Assembly (NCBI GenBank): GCA_019116445.1
Contig: DXBP01000031.1
Span: forward strand, 1-62,642
Origin: Candidatus Gemmiger excrementigallinarum
GTDB taxonomy: Bacteria > Bacillota > Clostridia > Oscillospirales > Ruminococcaceae
Direction: 5' to 3'
DNA length: 62,642 nt
Positions 58,540 through 62,642 of the stretch are shown here, piece by piece. The position numbers and the translations under genes are program-made. The first letter of the stretch is position 1. Every line of letters starts with the position of its first letter. The notes under the pieces are model-generated. The model searched no databases, had not been told where the DNA came from, and saw nothing but the letters and a program-made list of their open reading frames with translations.

Positions 58540-59172
58540 TTACGCTTTGACGCTGTCGTGGATCATCACCACAGAGCCCTTCGGGCCGGGGATGGCGCCC
58601 TTGACGGCGATCAGGTTGTTTTCAGCGTCGACCTTGACGATGCTGAGGTTCTGCACGGTCACACGCACAGCGCCCATATGGCCGGGCAGCTTCTTGCCCT
58701 TGAACACACGAGACGGGGTGGAGGTGGAGCCGTTGGAACCGGCGTGACGGCTGACGGGGCCGGTGCCGTGGCTCTCGCGCAGGCGGTGCTGGCCGAAGCG
58801 CTTGATAACGCCCTGGTAGCCCTTGCCCTTGGAGGTGCCGACCACGTCGACCTTGTCGCCGGCGGCGAAGACATCCGCCTTGAGGATGTCGCCGATGTTG
58901 ACGCTGCTGACGTCATCGAGACGGAACTCACGCAGGGTGCGCTTGGCGGCGACGTCCGCCTTGTCAAAATGGCCCTTGGCGGCCTTGTTGACCTTCTTGG
59001 CGGAAACTTCGCCGAAGCCGAGCTGCACGGCCTGGTAGCCATCGCTCTCGACGGTCTTCTTCTGCACGACGGTGCAGGGACCGGCTTCGATGACGGTGAC
59101 GGGAACGACCTTGCCGTTCTCGTCGAACAGCTGGGTCATGCCCAGCTTCTTGCCGATGATACCTTTTTGCAT
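58540..59172 (-). CDS. rplC: 50S ribosomal protein L3
   Basis: A 210-residue L3. [20 protein letters not shown] begins it and [20 protein letters not shown] lies near the end. The central [14 protein letters not shown] loop reaches the peptidyl transferase centre. It follows an unusual structured gap after rpsJ. Confidence 0.97.
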   Translation of the reverse strand: MQKGIIGKKLGMTQLFDENGKVVPVTVIEAGPCTVVQKKTVESDGYQAVQLGFGEVSAKKVNKAAKGHFDKADVAAKRTLREFRLDDVSSVNIGDILKADVFAAGDKVDVVGTSKGKGYQGVIKRFGQHRLRESHGTGPVSRHAGSNGSTSTPSRVFKGKKLPGHMGAVRVTVQNLSIVKVDAENNLIAVKGAIPGPKGSVVMIHDSVKA

Positions 59173-59338
59173 TGTGTTTGTCCTCCTAAAAAGGTTATTG
59201 GTTGGTGGGGTGGCCCATCAACATGACCTCTCCGCGGTCATTTTCTTGATCTTGCCTTTGCCTTTTGGGCGTCGCTTTGCCGGTGGTCAGCGTAACACGG
59301 TAGCTCGGACCGGCGTGAGCGCCGCTATTATAAAAGGT
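59173..59338 (-). promoter_or_regulatory. Structured spacer between rpsJ and rplC
   Basis: A 166-base gap, the second-longest in the operon. On the minus strand it ends in two hairpins just before the rplC ribosome site: TGACC/GGTCA and TTGATGGG/CCCACCAA, the latter followed by TAACCTTTTT. They could act as an attenuator or processing signal. No gene is seen. Confidence 0.5.
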
Positions 59339-59650
59339 TTACAGCTTGATCTCGATGTCGACACCCGCGGGGAGCTGCAGGCTCATCAGAGCCTCGACCG
59401 TCTTGTTGGACGGCTTCAGAATGTCGATCAGACGCTTGTGGGTGCGGGTCTCGAACTGCTCGCGGCTGTCCTTGTATTTGTGGACAGCGCGCAGAATCGT
59501 GACGACTTCCTTGTCGGTGGGCAGGGGGATCGGGCCGGACACGCGGGCGCCGGTGCGCTTCGCGGTTTCCACGATCTTGGCCGCCGCCGCGTCGATCAGG
59601 GACGCATCGTAGCTCTTTAACCGAATTCTGATTTTCTCTTTGACTGCCAT
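59339..59650 (-). CDS. rpsJ: 30S ribosomal protein S10
   Basis: A 103-residue S10, first gene of the ribosomal cluster and also the NusE transcription factor. [20 protein letters not shown] starts it, [18 protein letters not shown] and [20 protein letters not shown] follow. AGGAGG precedes the ATG. A ~340-base leader separates it from the promoter. Confidence 0.98.
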   Translation of the reverse strand: MAVKEKIRIRLKSYDASLIDAAAAKIVETAKRTGARVSGPIPLPTDKEVVTILRAVHKYKDSREQFETRTHKRLIDILKPSNKTVEALMSLQLPAGVDIEIKL

Positions 59651-59991
59651 TACATTCGCCTCCTAAATTTGTTTTTGCCTTAGGCGAGCCGATAAATCAC
59701 ACACGCTTCCGGGTGTTCGACCTGTTTGCATGAGAAAATCCGGTGAACCGCTCAGCAGTTCCCCCGGAAAGAATCATCGCAAAGCATGGCGGACATTGGT
59801 CCGTGCCGCAGAATGCAGCGCCGTACATATCCCTTCGCATTCGTAATTCTTTCGCCCGGTTCTAAGATCGGACATACTCCGCGGAAAAACCCGCAGCTTC
59901 CTGTGGGCACAAGAAGTGCGGCAACCTCCCGCATCAACGCATATCGCCGGCTTGTTCTGAACGGATGTTCGTCACAAGCCGTTCGCAGCCA
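59651..59991 (-). promoter_or_regulatory. Structured leader RNA of the S10 operon
   Basis: An untranslated leader of ~340 bases with several stable stems: GAACGG/CCGTTC near the 5' end (59959-59984), a ~31-base hairpin at 59891-59921, CGGAC/GTCCG at 59790-59803, and a terminator-like stem TCCGG/CCGGA with TTTTC at 59733-59768. This suggests autoregulation by a ribosomal protein through attenuation. A short open frame in it has no ribosome site. Confidence 0.6.
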
Positions 59992-59997
59992 TGGGTA

Positions 59998-60026
59998 AGT
60001 ATAGCACACCCAGCCCGGCGTTGCAA
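59998..60026 (-). promoter_or_regulatory. Promoter of the S10 ribosomal operon
   Basis: On the minus strand TTGCAA (60021-60026), 17 bases, TATACT (59998-60003). Confidence 0.85.
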
Positions 60027-60110
60027 GTGTTTTTTGGCCGTTTTACAAAATTTTTTTGAAGATTTTTTACGTTTTGACCACTTGACAAGGACAAAAGCCC
60101 CAGACAGAAC

Positions 60111-61202
60111 TCAAAGCGGCAGCTCCGCCTGCCGCCAGGCGCCGTTTTCTTTCAGCCAGAGGGTCGTACCCTCCCAGGCGACGCCGGCCTGTTCGCAGGG
60201 GATGACTTCCGTTCCGGCGACATCCAGCAGGCCCCAGGCGTCGCCGCGGCGCACGGCGGCATAGCCGTTTTGCAGCGGGGCGGCGTAGAAGGGTTCGGTG
60301 GCGGGCGGGTCGCTGTACAGCCGCGTTCCGGTGGCGTAGGTGGGGTCGTAAAAGCCTTCGGTCACAGTGTGACCGGCGCGGTCCACATAGACCCAGCCGC
60401 CGGGCATCTGCACGGGGGCCAGCTGCTCATTATAAAAGAAACCTGCTATCTGGGCGTTGGGCACGAAGTAGAAATTCCCCTCCCGGCTGATGTACATATA
60501 CCGGTCCAGGCTGCCGTCCGCGTTCTCGGTGACAACCGGGTCGCCGGGGTAGCGCGGGTCGCCCTCCTCCCCTTCCTCGTGGGCGGTAAAGGCGGGCAGC
60601 CGGTCGCCGTAATGCTCCCACAGTTCATCGGTAACCGGCACAATGCTGCCGGGGCCATCGCTTGAGATATACACGCGCAGCGCCCCGGGGTCCAGCGCGT
60701 GGATGTCGCGGCCGGGGGCGTCGAGGTCATAGAAAAAGATGGTGCTGCCCGCGCCGTGGCCCTGGCAGAGGACGGGTTCACCGGCTTCTTCAAGCTCCGC
60801 GCTGATGGCGTCGATCTCCTCCCAGCCCATGCCGGAAACATTCCACATCCAGTGGTTCCCGTTGCCGCAGTTGGACACCGGGGCGGCGGCCCGGCAGGGC
60901 AAGAGCTCCGTCCCGTCGGCGCGGATGAGACCCCACAGGCCGTTTTGGCTGACCGTGAAATAGCCTTCCATCACCCCAAACGGCGTGCTGCCGCCGACCG
61001 CCACCAGGCGCAGTTCGTCATAAGCGAGCGTCTCCCCTGCCGGTTCCGGCGCAGGGGTGGGTTCCGGGGCCGCCGTGGGGGCCGGGGTGGCCGCCGGGGC
61101 AGCGGACGGGGCGGGCGTTGCAGCCGGGGCGGCAGGCCGCGCGGCGCAGGCCGTCAGCAGCAAAGACAGAGAGAGGGCAAGCAGTTTTTGGCAGGTACGC
61201 AT
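60111..61202 (-). CDS. WG-repeat lipoprotein, paralogue of the 2717 gene
   Basis: A 363-residue predicted lipoprotein. The signal MRTCQKLLALSLSLLLTAC gives lipobox Cys19, followed by an Ala/Pro/Thr spacer (~20-57). WG-type repeats follow: FTVSQNGLWGLIRADGTELL and RRGDAWGLLDVAGTEVIPC. The layout YDELRLV, then the WG repeat and LLPC, matches the lipoprotein at 2717-4081, but the SH3 domain is absent here. The ATG at 61202 is used because AAAGGAG lies at proper distance. Its function is unknown. It is followed by the partial gene upstream on the same strand, 96 bases away. Confidence 0.8.
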   Translation of the reverse strand: MRTCQKLLALSLSLLLTACAARPAAPAATPAPSAAPAATPAPTAAPEPTPAPEPAGETLAYDELRLVAVGGSTPFGVMEGYFTVSQNGLWGLIRADGTELLPCRAAAPVSNCGNGNHWMWNVSGMGWEEIDAISAELEEAGEPVLCQGHGAGSTIFFYDLDAPGRDIHALDPGALRVYISSDGPGSIVPVTDELWEHYGDRLPAFTAHEEGEEGDPRYPGDPVVTENADGSLDRYMYISREGNFYFVPNAQIAGFFYNEQLAPVQMPGGWVYVDRAGHTVTEGFYDPTYATGTRLYSDPPATEPFYAAPLQNGYAAVRRGDAWGLLDVAGTEVIPCEQAGVAWEGTTLWLKENGAWRQAELPL

Positions 61203-61298
61203 GGCGGGCACGCTCCTTTCGGTGGGGATCGGTTTAAGGGGAAGAGATCGCCGCGGAGGGATGAGGCGGGCATTTCCCCGCCCTGTCAGCCCAACCGG

Positions 61299-62642
61299 CT
61301 AGACCGCAAGCTCGGCTTCCGCGACACGCCAGCCATCGGCGGCAGGGACAAGCCGGATGGTGTGCCAGACGGCCCGTACCGGTTCGCTTTCTTCATAGGC
61401 GCGGGTGTCCTGCCCATCGCGTTCCAGCCCGAGCAGGCCAAAGACGACGCTGCCGTCGGCCTGTGTCACCGGTTCGGTACACAGCTGGGTCAAAACCAGC
61501 GGGCTGGTGCCGCGCTCGCCGACGCCGAAGCGCAGTTCGTCGTTGGTGCCGGGCAGATAGCCGAAATAAGCCTTGCGCTGCGCGTCATAGCCGCCGGATG
61601 CATAGCTTTCGGCCAGTTCCGGCGTAAAGACGGATGCGAGATGCGCCTTCAGTTCGCTGTAGCTGGTGAAGCGCGCCCCTTCGGCCGCCTGGTAGAGTTC
61701 GCCCCGCTCGTCTTCCACCTGTTCGGCTGGGGTATAGCCGGTCCTGACGCTGGAGTGCCAGAGAAAGTCCAGCGCTTCGGCAGCGACGATATACGCCTGT
61801 TCGTCGAGGCCGTCGGGCAAGGTATATGTATGGGTCCCCTGATACGTCTCCCACGGCAGCAGGATACGCACCGCCCGCTGCGCGTTCGGGTCGGGCAGAG
61901 CGTAGGCGGGGTCAAGCAGAAGCCTGTCCAGAATAACGCCGTCTTCGCGGACGCGCACATCGGGGTTGAGGGTTTGCAGCTCCTCCACCGTCATGTCGAA
62001 CCTGTCGGCAGCCTGCTGCCAGGTCAGACCGCTTTCCCCCACCAGCGGCAGGGTGTCCGGCAGCGGGCGGCCATTGCCCAGGCGGACCGATGCGCCCCAG
62101 ATCTGATATTCCGGTGTTTTATGGCCGCCCGCCCAGCCCGCACGCAGGATGGCCCAGCTGCCGTCCGCATTTTGGCGCAGCGTGTAGGTGATCTGCCGGT
62201 CGGGCCGCATCCACAGGCTGTTGCAGCCGCGGGCAATGGTCAGCGAAACGGCGCCGTCCGCCTTTTCTTCAAAGGCAGACATGCGGCGGTTTCGGCCGCC
62301 GTCGCCGGGGCTGGCCGCCAGCAGGAAAGTATCGGCGGCTTCGTCGTAAACACAGCCAAAGTTTTCATCGGTGAAAGCGGCGCCCCGGCGGTTTTTGAAG
62401 GCTTCCGGCACAAGGCCGAAGGCATCCTGCGCCTGCGCGGCCAGAATCTCCCCCGCCCAGACGCCGCTGCCCGGGCCGCCGGACGGTTCAAGGCCGCGCC
62501 CGGCGGCAAAGCCGGACAGATAGTAGGCAGTCCGCAGCGGCGGCAGGTCGTTGGCGTCCCGCCAGGGCTGGTCTGTGACCCAGGTGCGGAAGCTGCGAAC
62601 CGTTGTGTAGGCGCTGCCGGTCTGGGGCAGATAGTACGGCTG
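61299..62642 (-). CDS. Partial protein with LysM-like segment, unknown function
   Basis: The reading frame is open to the window edge, so the N-terminus is missing; 447 residues are visible. An internal GTG at 62411 could be read as a start, but the frame continues upstream without a stop, with protein-like composition (WVTDQPWRDANDLPPLRTAY). A LysM-like segment lies in the middle (LTWQQAADRFDMTVEELQTL, then NPDVRV). The C-terminal ~200 residues are not recognised. It is likely a secreted or anchored envelope protein paired with the WG lipoprotein. Confidence 0.65.
   Translation of the reverse strand, partial: QPYYLPQTGSAYTTVRSFRTWVTDQPWRDANDLPPLRTAYYLSGFAAGRGLEPSGGPGSGVWAGEILAAQAQDAFGLVPEAFKNRRGAAFTDENFGCVYDEAADTFLLAASPGDGGRNRRMSAFEEKADGAVSLTIARGCNSLWMRPDRQITYTLRQNADGSWAILRAGWAGGHKTPEYQIWGASVRLGNGRPLPDTLPLVGESGLTWQQAADRFDMTVEELQTLNPDVRVREDGVILDRLLLDPAYALPDPNAQRAVRILLPWETYQGTHTYTLPDGLDEQAYIVAAEALDFLWHSSVRTGYTPAEQVEDERGELYQAAEGARFTSYSELKAHLASVFTPELAESYASGGYDAQRKAYFGYLPGTNDELRFGVGERGTSPLVLTQLCTEPVTQADGSVVFGLLGLERDGQDTRAYEESEPVRAVWHTIRLVPAADGWRVAEAELAV

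Noticed and set aside
59752-60009. 85-codon frame in the S10 leader
   Set aside because: It begins near the promoter -10 box, has no ribosome site, and overlaps several stems that suit a leader RNA.
62240-62411. GTG at 62411 as the start of the last gene
   Set aside because: The same frame stays open with protein-like composition to the window edge, so the gene is truncated and not complete.

Overview
The window reads as a chromosomal segment of a Gram-positive, anaerobic, fairly GC-rich (high-50s % by eye) gut Clostridia-type bacterium. The best guess is the Oscillospiraceae/Ruminococcaceae group around Faecalibacterium, Gemmiger and Subdoligranulum. Pointers are a complete Rnf complex beside a flavodiiron protein, a Firmicutes-order S10-spc-alpha ribosomal cluster with zinc-type S14 and a KOW protein between map and infA, an IreB regulator, an ECF-type ThiT transporter, TTGACA-17-TATAAT promoters and strong AGGAGG ribosome sites. 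The genus is inferred from gene content, not tested. No phage, IS element or CRISPR array was seen.

Layout. 1-8.1 kb: start of prfB (cut by the window edge), a RING/zinc-ribbon membrane protein, a sugar nucleotidyltransferase, a WG-repeat/SH3 lipoprotein, class II galT, tRNA-Ala, a self-regulating TetR gene with the membrane protein it probably controls, and tRNA-Val. 8.1-14.8 kb: flavodiiron protein and the rnfCDGEAB operon (minus strand), i.e. O2/NO scavenging and ferredoxin:NAD+ energy conservation. 15-19.7 kb: M20 dipeptidase, a PadR-HAAS pair, two serine tRNAs, a small membrane protein and an asparaginase. 19.8-27 kb: an apparent nifS-thiI-cinA operon ending in a 1138-residue chimera. 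27-31.2 kb: aldo/keto reductase and a proline operon (proC-proB-proA). 31.3-36.4 kb: secreted GH25 lysozyme, TPP riboswitch with thiT, and a GlcNAc PTS gene followed by nagB-nagA. 38.5-43.6 kb: ireB, a methionine-gamma-lyase-family enzyme, a GNAT protein, murD and a long PRPP synthetase. 43.9-59.7 kb: the uninterrupted ribosomal cluster rpsJ...secY-adk-map-KOW-infA-rpmJ...rpoA-rplQ, all on the minus strand. 60.1-62.6 kb: a second WG-repeat lipoprotein and a truncated LysM-like protein.

The most unusual item is the 1138-residue protein at 19817-23233. Its first ~260 residues look like a decayed copy of the middle and C-terminal domains of CinA, encoded immediately upstream. They are followed by a linker, one membrane helix, a sortase-B-like domain that has lost its catalytic Cys and His, and an intact-looking SpoIID domain. 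I do not know of this architecture as a described system. The second is a ~180-bp structured element with two 35-base direct repeats, inserted between rplW and rplB. Several promoters carry clear candidate operators: a shared TetR site in front of two genes, a dyad at the flavodiiron promoter, tandem repeats in front of rnf, and a PadR dyad. The ribosomal operon has a ~340-nt structured leader.

All calls rest on reading the sequence by eye. Family names come from recognised motifs, not from searches.
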